Origin: an uncultured Pseudomonadales bacterium
Lineage (GTDB): Bacteria; Pseudomonadota; Gammaproteobacteria; Pseudomonadales; Azotimanducaceae
Length of the DNA: 64,000 bases
Assembly: GCA_937775265.1 (NCBI GenBank)
Contig: CALKBV010000012.1
Coordinates: forward strand, 101,739 to 165,738
Reading direction: 5' to 3'
Below, piece by piece: positions 26,949 through 35,972 of this stretch (its first letter is position 1; each line of letters starts with the position of its first letter). Under the pieces are notes generated by a model. That model ran no database searches. It was not told the DNA's origin and saw nothing but the letters and a program-made list of their open reading frames with translations. The position numbers and the translations under genes are program-made.

Positions 26949-27725
26949 CTATGGCCAGTCAAAGTTGCCGTAGCCCTCCTGCAATCTTCTCATTCCCTTG
27001 ATCCATCGATCGTAGTCACCCGATTTTCGCTGCATGTAAGTCAGCACTTCAGGGTGGGGGAGTACCAGGAACCGTTCTTCCCTCAATGTTTCAACGACAG
27101 AGTCACAGAGTACCTCTGGTTCCATCATGCCATCGACGCTGGCGACGCCGTCTGGGTTATCAGCGGTCATGGCGGTGCGCACTGCCTGCGGACAAAGCGC
27201 AGATACTTTTAAACCACGGTCACCGTAGGTCACGGATAACCATTCAGCAAAGCTTACTGCGGCATGCTTTGTCACTGCATAGGGTGCCGAACCAACTTGA
27301 GTCAGTAGTCCTGCTGCAGACGCAGTGTTCATAATGTAACCATCACCGCGTGCCACCATAGCTGGTATGGCAGCTCGTGCAGCATAAACGTGGGCCATCA
27401 CATTGATTTCCCATATTCTCTGCCAGTCGTCGTTAGGCGTCTCTGGACCACCGCCGACACCGATACCTGCGTTATTACACAACAGGTCAATCTGACCATA
27501 GTCATTTTCGGCGGTTTCGATGAGATGCTTTACTTCTGCTTCAACAGCGACATTGGTGGGGATTGCTCGCGCGCCAATCTCGTCTGCTACCTCCTGAAGC
27601 CCATCGGCATTCAGGTCTGCGATGACGATCTGTTTAGCGCCTTCATCGGTGAATCTTCTGGCCATGGCTCTTCCGATACCGCTGGCGCCGCCGGTAATTA
27701 CGATGATTTTGTCTTTAATTTCCAT
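26949..27725 (-). CDS. SDR family NAD(P)-dependent oxidoreductase
   Basis: A 258-residue classical short-chain dehydrogenase. The cofactor motif TGGASGIGRA is at residues 11-20, DLNAD near residue 37 suggests NAD(H) preference through its aspartate, NNAGIGVGG is near residue 85, the catalytic Ser lies in NTASAAGLL (about residue 133) and the Tyr-Lys pair is YAVTKHAA (about residue 149). No substrate can be assigned. It is divergent from the LLM oxidoreductase gene, with 123 bases between the starts, and lies upstream of metA on the same strand, but the riboswitch between suggests a separate unit. Confidence 0.88.
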   Translation of the reverse strand: MEIKDKIIVITGGASGIGRAMARRFTDEGAKQIVIADLNADGLQEVADEIGARAIPTNVAVEAEVKHLIETAENDYGQIDLLCNNAGIGVGGGPETPNDDWQRIWEINVMAHVYAARAAIPAMVARGDGYIMNTASAAGLLTQVGSAPYAVTKHAAVSFAEWLSVTYGDRGLKVSALCPQAVRTAMTADNPDGVASVDGMMEPEVLCDSVVETLREERFLVLPHPEVLTYMQRKSGDYDRWIKGMRRLQEGYGNFDWP

Positions 27726-27848
27726 AATTTTTTGTGGGTTTGCTGCAAGGGGTACAAGAGTGACACAACTCCTGTTTGTTGCCCAGCCTCAGTTAATTGG
27801 ATTTAATGGAGTACTTGTATTAGCAGTGCTTCCAGGAGACTACCCCCA

Positions 27849-28934
27849 ATGATGAACGAGCTCGCTTTCTATACCCTACCCGGCGCACCGAACAGCCCCC
27901 GCGATCTGATTGATGAGGTTGCGCATGCTGAGCGCCTTGGGATCGGTAATTGTTTCATTTCCGAGCGATTTAATATCAAGGAAGCTGCAACCCTGAGTGG
28001 TGCAGTAGGTGCGGTGTCTGAGAAAATAGGTATTGCTACAGCGGCAACCAATCACAATACCCGCCATCCTATCGTGACTGGTGCATATGCATCTACGATG
28101 CATTTCCTGACTGGCGGACGCTTCTCTCTTGGTCTGGGACGGGGTATCGATATGATGTTTGATGCCTTTGGGTTGCCTCGAATCAAAACCGCAGAGATCG
28201 AGGATTTTGTCGGGATTATGCGTCGGCTACATCGGGGAGAAACCATCTTCGGGCATAAAGGGCCGGCTGGTAGCTGGCCAGTACTTCGGCTGGATTCAGG
28301 GTTCGATGAGTACATACCGTTAACCTTTACGGCGTTTGGTCCCAACTCCTTGGCTTTGGGGGGCAGGGTCTTCGATGCCGTGGTCCTGCATACTTTTTTT
28401 ACCGACGAAACCACAGTCCGCGCAGTTGAGACTGTAAAACGTGCAGCAGCGGAAGCCGGACGGAACCCTGATGATGTGAGAGTGTGGTCCTGCTTCGCCA
28501 CGATAGGTGATCACCTTGCGCCAGAGGTGCGGCTAAAGAAAACTGTGGGTCGCATGGCGACCTACCTACAAGCTTATGGCGACTTGATGGTCAGAACTAA
28601 CGGCTGGGATCCTGACGTGCTAAAAAAATTCAGGGAAAATGAGCTGGTTTCAAATTTCCAGGGTGCTTTGGACCAGAATGGTAACAACGAGCAGCTGGAA
28701 CAAGTAGCAGGTTTGATACCCGAAGATTGGTTGGCTGCGGCAGCCACTGGCACGCCGGATCAATGCGTTGCAGCCATCAATCATCAACTAGACCTAGGCT
28801 GCGATGGCGTGATCTTGCACGGCGCGTCACCGGTAGAGCTTGAACCCATCGTCGTTTGTTATGAAAAGCAGCGGGACGATTCCCGGTTCGCGCACCTGCC
28901 TAACAACCCTGCTATGCCGCCAAGTATGGTTTAG
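27849..28934 (+). CDS. LLM class flavin- or F420-dependent oxidoreductase (TIGR03857-like)
   Basis: A 361-residue TIM-barrel oxidoreductase of the luciferase-like monooxygenase class. ERLGIGNCFISERFNIKEA near residue 29, IGIATAATNHNTRHP near residue 60 and LTGGRFSLGLGRGID near residue 85 are LLM signatures. It resembles the subgroup usually labelled F420-dependent (TIGR03857), although use of F420 in Gammaproteobacteria is uncommon and FMN is equally possible. No F420-synthesis genes are in the window. AGGAG lies about ten bases before the ATG-ATG start. Its stop overlaps the stop of the convergent aminotransferase gene by four bases. Confidence 0.78.
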   Translation: MMNELAFYTLPGAPNSPRDLIDEVAHAERLGIGNCFISERFNIKEAATLSGAVGAVSEKIGIATAATNHNTRHPIVTGAYASTMHFLTGGRFSLGLGRGIDMMFDAFGLPRIKTAEIEDFVGIMRRLHRGETIFGHKGPAGSWPVLRLDSGFDEYIPLTFTAFGPNSLALGGRVFDAVVLHTFFTDETTVRAVETVKRAAAEAGRNPDDVRVWSCFATIGDHLAPEVRLKKTVGRMATYLQAYGDLMVRTNGWDPDVLKKFRENELVSNFQGALDQNGNNEQLEQVAGLIPEDWLAAAATGTPDQCVAAINHQLDLGCDGVILHGASPVELEPIVVCYEKQRDDSRFAHLPNNPAMPPSMV

Positions 28935-30262
28935 TCGGTTTCCTGGATTGATTCCCGGATAATGCCGAACACCTCGGTGATTTGTTCTTTTGTGATAATT
29001 AGAGGAGGTGAAAGCACGATGGCGTCACCGATGTTTCTCGCCCAGAGGCCTTTGTCGTAACATTTTTTCACGATCTCGATGCCTCGTTGCATCGGTGCGC
29101 CGGGTCTGGGCGCCACTTCAATGGCGCCGATCAGGGGTAAGCAACGGACATCAATGACTTTTGATTCATTTTTCAGGGCGAGCGCCTCGTCCATCCAGTG
29201 TTCGCCTAGTGTCTCTACGCGTGAAAAGAGTTTTTCTTCTTCATAGATGTCAAGCGCTGCCGACGCTGCAGCGCAAGCGAGTGGGTGTCCAGAATAGGTA
29301 TAGCCATGGTTAAGCTCTACCCCCGGCTCTGACACAGACATAAAAGTCTCATAGATATCGTCGGTCACCAAAACCCCGCCCATGGGTACCGTCGCGTTAG
29401 TAATTCCTTTTGCCGTCGTGATGATGTCTGGAGTTACACCAAATTTTTCCGCTGCGCTCATCGCGCCGAGCCGACCAAAAGCGGTAATGACTTCGTCAAA
29501 AATCAGCAGGATACCGCTCTCGCTGCAGATATCCCTGAGCCGTTGTAGGTATCCCTGTGGAGGCATGATGACGCCGCCTGCACCAGCGACGGGTTCAACG
29601 ATTAGTGCTGCGATGTTCTCCGCGCCATGAAGTTGAACCAGTCTTTTGAGGTCCTCAGCCAGTTCTGCACCATCCTCCGGCAATCCCCTAGAAAATGCGC
29701 TGCGTTCCAGGTCGAGTGTATGCCTGATGTGATCCGTTCCAGGTAACAAGAGCCCAAACGCTTGTCGGTTTTTCACAAGGCCCCCAACTGAAAGACCACC
29801 AAACCCCATGCCGTGATACGCCTTCTCGCGACCAATCAGTCGCTGTCTTGAACCTTCTCCTTTGAGCCTGTGGTAGGCGAGGGCAATCTTTAGCGCTGTA
29901 TCTACAGACTCGGAGCCGGAATTAGTGAAGAACACATGATTGAGGGGGTCAGGGAAGTGCTTTACCAATCGATGAGCATAGTTAAAGGCGTGTGGATGGC
30001 CACTGTTGAAGCTATGTGCAAAATCTAGTTGCTCAAGCTGCTCTGCAATTGCCTTGTTAATATGTTCGCGCCTGTGTCCTGCATTAACACACCACAACCC
30101 GGCCGAGCCATCCAGTATCTCGTGCCCGTTTGAATCCTTGTAATACATCCCATCTGCCGAGACGATAAACCGAGGAGCATCCTTAAAGTTTCTGGAAGCG
30201 GTAAATGGCATCCAGAAACTATCGAGATCTGAAGGTACGAGATTGTGATTAATCGAAGTCAT
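28931..30262 (-). CDS. Omega-amino acid:pyruvate-type aminotransferase (class III)
   Basis: A 443-residue class III PLP aminotransferase. FWMPFTASRNFKDAPRF at the start, DGSAGLWCVNAGHRRE near residue 51, FFTNSGSESVDTALKIA near residue 111, LIFDEVITAFGRLG near residue 253 and TTAKGITNATVPMGG near residue 281, with the PLP lysine, are the family blocks. The N-terminal sequence is closest to beta-alanine/omega-amino acid:pyruvate transaminases. These transfer the amino group of beta-alanine, polyamine products or similar amines to pyruvate. The HAD phosphatase gene lies 30 bases downstream on the same strand. Exact substrate unassigned. Confidence 0.88.
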   Translation of the reverse strand: MTSINHNLVPSDLDSFWMPFTASRNFKDAPRFIVSADGMYYKDSNGHEILDGSAGLWCVNAGHRREHINKAIAEQLEQLDFAHSFNSGHPHAFNYAHRLVKHFPDPLNHVFFTNSGSESVDTALKIALAYHRLKGEGSRQRLIGREKAYHGMGFGGLSVGGLVKNRQAFGLLLPGTDHIRHTLDLERSAFSRGLPEDGAELAEDLKRLVQLHGAENIAALIVEPVAGAGGVIMPPQGYLQRLRDICSESGILLIFDEVITAFGRLGAMSAAEKFGVTPDIITTAKGITNATVPMGGVLVTDDIYETFMSVSEPGVELNHGYTYSGHPLACAAASAALDIYEEEKLFSRVETLGEHWMDEALALKNESKVIDVRCLPLIGAIEVAPRPGAPMQRGIEIVKKCYDKGLWARNIGDAIVLSPPLIITKEQITEVFGIIRESIQETD

Positions 30263-30292
30263 GGCCCTGCCCTGATTTATTAGTAAAATACT

Positions 30293-30940
30293 TCACTCGA
30301 ATAGTTCAAGTATTTGCATGGGCGCATCGACAATCTCCTCCGCGCCGGAGGAGACGAGTTCATCCCTGCCCCTGAAACCCCATAACACACCAACTCCAGC
30401 GACCTTGCAAGCTACTGCTGTGTTCATGTCCGTGGCGGTGTCGCCGATCAACCATGTCGAGGTTCTAGAGGTCCCAAGGGCGGCCATCAACTTATTTCCA
30501 CCCTGTGGATTGGGTTTGTGGGGAATATCAGGTCGGTGTCCAAGGATGTAATCGAAAGTGGCGGGGAAGAAATGTTCAACGCAGCGCTGGGTGAAACGAT
30601 CATCTTTGTTGGATAAGACCGCAAGCTTCAGTTCAGGTGGTAATGAGGTAAGAAGTTTTAAAATATCCTGGTAGGGCGATGCTGTTTTCCAGAGTTGCTC
30701 GTAATGTTGTCGGAACTGCTCTACACAGTGTTTGATATCAATTTCTGACTGTCGGTCACTCGGTAGACAACGCTGTGCTGCCACGCTAGCGCCGTCGCCT
30801 ATGATCTGGCGGAATGCTTCGACCGGGTGGGTCGGATAACCGAATGAGCTGAGTGCGGCGTTATAGGACCGGGCGATGCTTGCCAACGTATCCAACAGGG
30901 TACCATCCAGGTCAAAAATGATGAGTTCAGGTGTCTTCAT
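30293..30940 (-). CDS. HAD family hydrolase, phosphoglycolate phosphatase-like
   Basis: A 215-residue HAD phosphatase. The catalytic aspartates are in FDLDGTLLDT (about residues 8-17), motif II is LAVLSNKD (about 112), the lysine region is GHRPDIPHKPNP (about 133) and motif III is IGDTATDMNTA (about 165). The helical cap after motif I fits the Gph subgroup, which hydrolyses 2-phosphoglycolate formed in DNA repair, but other phosphosugars are possible. The start overlaps the end of the acyl-CoA dehydrogenase-like gene by 14 bases; an ATG nine bases further upstream is equally possible. Confidence 0.85.
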   Translation of the reverse strand: MKTPELIIFDLDGTLLDTLASIARSYNAALSSFGYPTHPVEAFRQIIGDGASVAAQRCLPSDRQSEIDIKHCVEQFRQHYEQLWKTASPYQDILKLLTSLPPELKLAVLSNKDDRFTQRCVEHFFPATFDYILGHRPDIPHKPNPQGGNKLMAALGTSRTSTWLIGDTATDMNTAVACKVAGVGVLWGFRGRDELVSSGAEEIVDAPMQILELFE

Positions 30941-31769
30941 GATGTACATACTCTTTGTATAGCTGGTCTTGTTGAATCATATTGTCTCGATCGACCTGCT
31001 TCCTTAGGGCTTGCAGGTATTCACGTTCCGCTTGAAACGGGAGTCGTTCATTGGAGACGAATGTGGGGTCGGGAGAAAGGAGAGCGTAGTAACCAAGCGA
31101 CTGGAACACGCTGCCATACAGGTCGTAACGATCACGGTTAACCCTGATTCCGACTTGTCTGTCGGCTTTAACAGTTTTCTGCAAGAAAAAGGCGGTGAGT
31201 GACGAAGTTTCGATCTCGATTCGTGTAAGTTCAGTTGAAGTTTCTTCTCGCCAGTACTTACTCATTTCCTGCAGATGCGCCAATCCCAATAACTTTTCGT
31301 AGAGCAGCCAGAGTGGCGAATAACTGGTTGCGAGGATAGTCGTCGCTTCGCCAGCCGTGCCGAGGGGCGTCGTTAAACCCCCATCACTGACCAGGAACAG
31401 GCTTTCTGAATCATTGTCCAATAAGCAACCCGGGCCGATATTGTCTTGTGCCTGGAAGGTGTAAGCCTCTGGAGATTCATGAATTCGGGGGAGGAAATAT
31501 TGCTTTTGCTCTGCTGAGCCATAGGCCAGCAGCATCGGGGCAATCACGTTGACTGAGTCAGGCATTACCGGGCACCGGTGCTCCGACAAAGTCGTAATGA
31601 AGTTCAGCTGCTCTTGTCTTGCCCAGCCGGTTCCCCCGAACTCTAACGGCCAGTCGGCACCGACCCATCCCGATTTGGCCAGGTTTTTGAACCATTGTGC
31701 CTCGCCTGACGGCCAGTGCCTGGTAACAAACTTCCCGAAGCTGTCAGTCGTGGCTATCTGCTTCACCAT
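30927..31769 (-). CDS. Reduced acyl-CoA dehydrogenase-like protein
   Basis: A 280-residue protein whose first half matches the N-terminal helical domain of acyl-CoA dehydrogenases (LAKSGWVGADWPLEFGGTGW, then APMLLAYGSAEQKQYFLPRI). The FAD-contacting segment that should follow (ACADs have a GS.L/AGSD block and a beta domain) is replaced by about 45 divergent residues (DNIGPGCLLDNDSESLFLVS). The C-terminal part resembles a shortened helical domain but lacks the catalytic-glutamate region I would expect. It is about 100 residues shorter than normal ACADs. It may be a pseudo-enzyme or a decaying gene. It overlaps the RDD gene upstream by 26 bases. Confidence 0.6.
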   Translation of the reverse strand: MVKQIATTDSFGKFVTRHWPSGEAQWFKNLAKSGWVGADWPLEFGGTGWARQEQLNFITTLSEHRCPVMPDSVNVIAPMLLAYGSAEQKQYFLPRIHESPEAYTFQAQDNIGPGCLLDNDSESLFLVSDGGLTTPLGTAGEATTILATSYSPLWLLYEKLLGLAHLQEMSKYWREETSTELTRIEIETSSLTAFFLQKTVKADRQVGIRVNRDRYDLYGSVFQSLGYYALLSPDPTFVSNERLPFQAEREYLQALRKQVDRDNMIQQDQLYKEYVHHEDT

Positions 31770-32262
31770 TTGGTTGTGCGCTCAATGGCGCTGGCTTGCC
31801 GATGATGACAACAGTGCCAGCTAACTTGTCATGCCAGCCCTGTTTGCGTTTATCGAAAGCGATCCATATAAAGCCCAGCCCCAGCGGCAATAGACTGATG
31901 AAATACGCGAGGTATCGGATGATGTTCTGGGAGGTCGAGGGCGCTGATAAGGTTTTTGCATCGACGATGACTGATTTAAACAACATTTTCCCTGGTGTTG
32001 AATTTTTATAAACCCAGAACAGGACAAAAATTGTGCCCATAAACAGGAGATCTACCGATAACTGGGTGGTCATTCGCTGGAGTAATTCCATTAACTGAGA
32101 TTGATCAGAAAGCTCGTAGTTTGAGAGGTCCACGTCATCAACAAGGCGGGAGACAAAAGGTGCCATAAGGATAGACGCCGCTGTGCTGTCTATCAGAAAC
32201 GCGACAAATCTTGCGTTGAAACCCAGGTAGTGAATCTCGGTTTGATCTATTTCGTTACTCAC
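31744..32262 (-). CDS. RDD family membrane protein
   Basis: A 172-residue membrane protein with the RDD arrangement: an arginine in the first helix (FNARFVAFLIDSTAAS, about residues 14-29), two acidic residues at the helix edges and the conserved KNSTPGKMLFKSVIVDA block near residue 88. Three or four hydrophobic segments are visible (about residues 18-40, 72-88 and 115-135). RDD proteins are of uncertain function, and some act as ion or solute transporters. It sits between a tandem-repeat stretch and the reduced acyl-CoA dehydrogenase gene, which it overlaps by 26 bases. Confidence 0.8.
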   Translation of the reverse strand: MSNEIDQTEIHYLGFNARFVAFLIDSTAASILMAPFVSRLVDDVDLSNYELSDQSQLMELLQRMTTQLSVDLLFMGTIFVLFWVYKNSTPGKMLFKSVIVDAKTLSAPSTSQNIIRYLAYFISLLPLGLGFIWIAFDKRKQGWHDKLAGTVVIIGKPAPLSAQPNGEADSHD

Positions 32263-32293
32263 TTTCTTAGCGTCCCGTTTTAGCTTTTAAGCT

Positions 32294-32364
32294 TTAACTT
32301 CTAACCTTAACTTCTAACCTTAACTTTTAGCTCAAATATTTAGCTTTAACCTTTAGCTTTAACC
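32294..32364. repeat. Two pairs of 13-base tandem repeats in a TTAGCTTTAA-rich stretch
   Basis: TTAACTTCTAACC is repeated exactly at 32294-32306 and 32307-32319, with a third partial copy after it. TTTAGCTTTAACC is repeated exactly at 32339-32351 and 32352-32364. The whole 90-base gap before the RDD gene is built of such related T-rich units, and the last copy covers the stop codon of the J-domain gene. Direct observation; no function is known to me. Confidence 0.8.
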
Positions 32365-33093
32365 CCGGATTTTGATGAGCAGAACTTTTGCAGCATTTAT
32401 CTTGGTTGCCAGGTAGGTGGATCCACCTCTGTCGGGATGAACTTTTTGCATCATGCGTCGATGAGCCTGAATGATATCTTCTTTTATCGCATCCTCTTTT
32501 AGCCCAAGGATGTCGAGTGCTTGCGATTCGGACATTTCTTCACTGTCTGAAAATGGTTCTGTGCGCTCTTCGCCAGGTCGCCACGTCTCGTGTTCACGGT
32601 CCAGATAAGCCTTAAGAAGGTTAGAAGAATCAGCGTCGTTGCCTATCTCGCGGAGCAGTTCTTTTAGCTGATCCAGTTCGAGTTGGGAGAGTTTTGTGTC
32701 CTTGAACTGTCCTTCCAGGATCGTGCCATCCATCATGCCGGTATCGTGGAAAAGGACCATGTGTATGTATCGGGACGAAATTTCACTGGTCTGCGGTGGT
32801 GGCCCGACACTGCCGCCCATCGCCGCCTTCAGCGATCGAAATATGGATGCAAACTGAGCGCCCCGCATGATTAACGTGGCTGACCGTAAGAGAAAGGGGA
32901 TAACCGCACCGAAGACGGCGTAAAGGGGATGCAACCGGCCGGTTGCACCAAGAAAAAGCAGTATGAGTCCAAAAAGTGTGGCCACGTAGATAGAAAAAAA
33001 TTGCCTGATGGAGAGGTTCTTTTTCGCCAGAAGGCCACGTAAGGCAACAAAGACAAGAAAAGCGACAATTGCGATGACGATTAAACGAGCCAG
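32359..33093 (-). CDS. Membrane-anchored J-domain protein, apparent CTG start
   Basis: A 244-residue protein with an N-terminal membrane region of two or three helices (residues 2-20, 37-57, 59-78), a linker resembling the TerB-like part of such proteins (SQLELDQLKELLREIGNDAD), and a C-terminal J domain with the HPD motif in MQKVHPDRGGSTYLA. J domains stimulate DnaK ATPase. The first ordinary start (GTG at 32985) would remove the first helix. The frame is open upstream, and CTG at 33093-33091 sits six bases after AGGAG, giving MARLIVIAIVAFLVF. That site overlaps the stop of the VWA gene, suggesting coupling. Confidence 0.8.
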   Translation of the reverse strand: MARLIVIAIVAFLVFVALRGLLAKKNLSIRQFFSIYVATLFGLILLFLGATGRLHPLYAVFGAVIPFLLRSATLIMRGAQFASIFRSLKAAMGGSVGPPPQTSEISSRYIHMVLFHDTGMMDGTILEGQFKDTKLSQLELDQLKELLREIGNDADSSNLLKAYLDREHETWRPGEERTEPFSDSEEMSESQALDILGLKEDAIKEDIIQAHRRMMQKVHPDRGGSTYLATKINAAKVLLIKIRG

Positions 33094-33102
33094 GGGAATC
33101 TC

Positions 33103-33804
33103 CTAGTCTTTCAACTGTTGGGTTAATAATGCCGCAGGGGGAGAAAGTGCGGTGAGTTTTTTTAGTGCGGACTTGCCGCCGGCCGCAAATACTGCGACCG
33201 CCGCCAGAAGATCCTTCAGTTCACTGGCGCTCTGCAGGTTGAATGGCGAGTAGGCACCACCGGATAATTGTGCCATTTGCCGGTACGCAGATTTAACCCT
33301 GGGATTAGATCCTTCCTGAAACATAAAGAGTGGAACATTTAGCACGCCTAGCTGACCAGCCTGGTGGCATAGATGATCTGCTGCTTCCTCAAGGGCGTCG
33401 CCAACGAAGACGATTGCCTTGAGTCGTTTGGTTTTGTGTTCTTTCATCGCGTGTTCAAGAACGCGATTAATCTGCGTGTGGCCCCCGAGACACCTGACGC
33501 GACTCATCTCGTTGAGTAAAAGGTTCGCTGAACTACACCAGGCACTTGAATGAAACTCGTTGAATCCGCGATAGTAGCAAAGCTGCACCGACAGGCTACC
33601 AATACCCTCTGTTGCCTGGAACATTTGACCCTGTAGGTGGCAGGCCCTGTCCCATGTTGTTTCTCTTGAAGCCGTGGCATCCATCGCGAACAATAATCGT
33701 CCATCCGATTCTGCGTCTGCTCGGACAGGGGTTTTCGCGACTTTGTCCAGGAACTGGCTTACTTCCGTACTGTTCGTTCTGACAGGTTTTGATTTATCTG
33801 TCAT
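33103..33804 (-). CDS. VWA domain-containing protein
   Basis: A 233-residue von Willebrand factor A-like protein without a signal peptide. The metal-binding MIDAS motif DATAS is near residue 48 (FAMDATASRETTWDRA), the conserved Thr is in LGGHTQINRVL near residue 123 and the Asp is in IVFVGDALEEA near residue 147. The C terminus (about 200-233) is a hydrophobic then basic helix. VWA and J-domain genes are often adjacent in Proteobacteria, though I know of no established function for the pair. Its stop codon lies within the ribosome-binding site of the J-domain gene. Confidence 0.8.
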   Translation of the reverse strand: MTDKSKPVRTNSTEVSQFLDKVAKTPVRADAESDGRLLFAMDATASRETTWDRACHLQGQMFQATEGIGSLSVQLCYYRGFNEFHSSAWCSSANLLLNEMSRVRCLGGHTQINRVLEHAMKEHKTKRLKAIVFVGDALEEAADHLCHQAGQLGVLNVPLFMFQEGSNPRVKSAYRQMAQLSGGAYSPFNLQSASELKDLLAAVAVFAAGGKSALKKLTALSPPAALLTQQLKD

Positions 33805-33923
33805 TAGCGCTTGTCTGCCATTAGGTTATCTCTGTTGTAACTGATCATCTGTTCGTTTGACGGGCTATAATGTTCGAATCTGTGTAGTTTAACGCTCAAA
33901 GGTAATTGGGAGTAACAGGTACT

Positions 33924-34808
33924 TTGAATAGACTGGTAGTCGCCATTTCAAGCAGTGCGTTATTTGACCTGACCTTAAGCGATCAAGTCTATCGTGAAGA
34001 GGGGGTTGCGTCCTACGCCCGCTACCAGATTGCTCATGAAGAGGATCCGCTTGCCCCAGGTGATGCTTTTCAACTGGTGAGGAAGCTTCTCGGTATAAAC
34101 GGGCTGTTGCAACAAAAAGAACGGGTAGAAGTCATACTGCTTTCCCGGAACACGGCAGACACCGGTCTGCGCGTATTTAAGTCTATTGAGCATCATGGCT
34201 TGCCAATACGTCGCGCCGCATTCACTGGAGGTGGCTCTCCGTACAAGTACATGAAGCCGTTCGGTTGCCAGTTGTTTCTGTCGACTCACCGGCAGGATGT
34301 GATTGATGCTCTCGAAGAGGGTATTGCGGCGGCCAGTATCATTGCGGGCCCTGCGACGGAATCCAGCAATGAAGAATTACGGTTCGCTTTTGATGGCGAT
34401 GCAGTTCTGTTTTCTGATGCGTCAGAGCGAATTTACCAGGAGCATGGGCTCGATGGGTTTATTGCCTCTGAGCGGGGCTTGGCAAATGAACCGATGATCG
34501 GCGGACCTTTTAAACCATTTCTTGCCGCACTGCACACACTCCAGCAAGAATTTGGGGGCCGCGATTGCCCGATCCGAACGGCGCTCGTGACAGCAAGGTC
34601 TGCACCGGCACACGAAAGAGTGATCAAGACATTAAGGTCCTGGGGCATTCGCCTGAACGAAAGTCTTTTTTTAGGCGGTCTGCAAAAGTCTGAATTTCTT
34701 GCCGCGTACAGAGCTGATGTTTTCTTTGATGACCAGGCGGAGCACTGCCGGTTAGCGGGCGAGGTTGTCACTACCGGCCACGTGCCTAACGGAGTCACAA
34801 ACGAATAG
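33924..34808 (+). CDS. 5'-nucleotidase (cytosolic NT5C1-like family)
   Basis: A 294-residue protein of the 5'-nucleotidase family related to animal cytosolic 5'-nucleotidase I (Pfam 5-nucleotidase). Key blocks are AISSSALFDL at the start, EVILLSRNTADTGLRVF near residue 70, RRAAFTGGGSPYKYMKPF near residue 94 and FAFDGDAVLFSDASER near residue 155. It would dephosphorylate nucleoside monophosphates in the cytoplasm. The start is uncertain: TTG at 33924 fits the family N terminus, with GGGAG and AGG upstream, and another TTG lies 18 bases earlier. It is divergent from the VWA gene and precedes cysB. Confidence 0.78.
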   Translation: MNRLVVAISSSALFDLTLSDQVYREEGVASYARYQIAHEEDPLAPGDAFQLVRKLLGINGLLQQKERVEVILLSRNTADTGLRVFKSIEHHGLPIRRAAFTGGGSPYKYMKPFGCQLFLSTHRQDVIDALEEGIAAASIIAGPATESSNEELRFAFDGDAVLFSDASERIYQEHGLDGFIASERGLANEPMIGGPFKPFLAALHTLQQEFGGRDCPIRTALVTARSAPAHERVIKTLRSWGIRLNESLFLGGLQKSEFLAAYRADVFFDDQAEHCRLAGEVVTTGHVPNGVTNE

Positions 34809-34871
34809 CGCTCATTACCTTCTATACCGCAAAGTAATATTTCTAGATATTTTTATTCTATCCGCGTATAA

Positions 34872-35876
<1,005 letters not shown>

Positions 35877-35972
35877 GAGATTGCCGTGGGTGTTATGTTT
35901 AGTTTGGTTCAGGATTGATTCCGGGGCCTTTCACTGAAAGAATGCCCGCCACCATCATTCGTTAGGAATATC

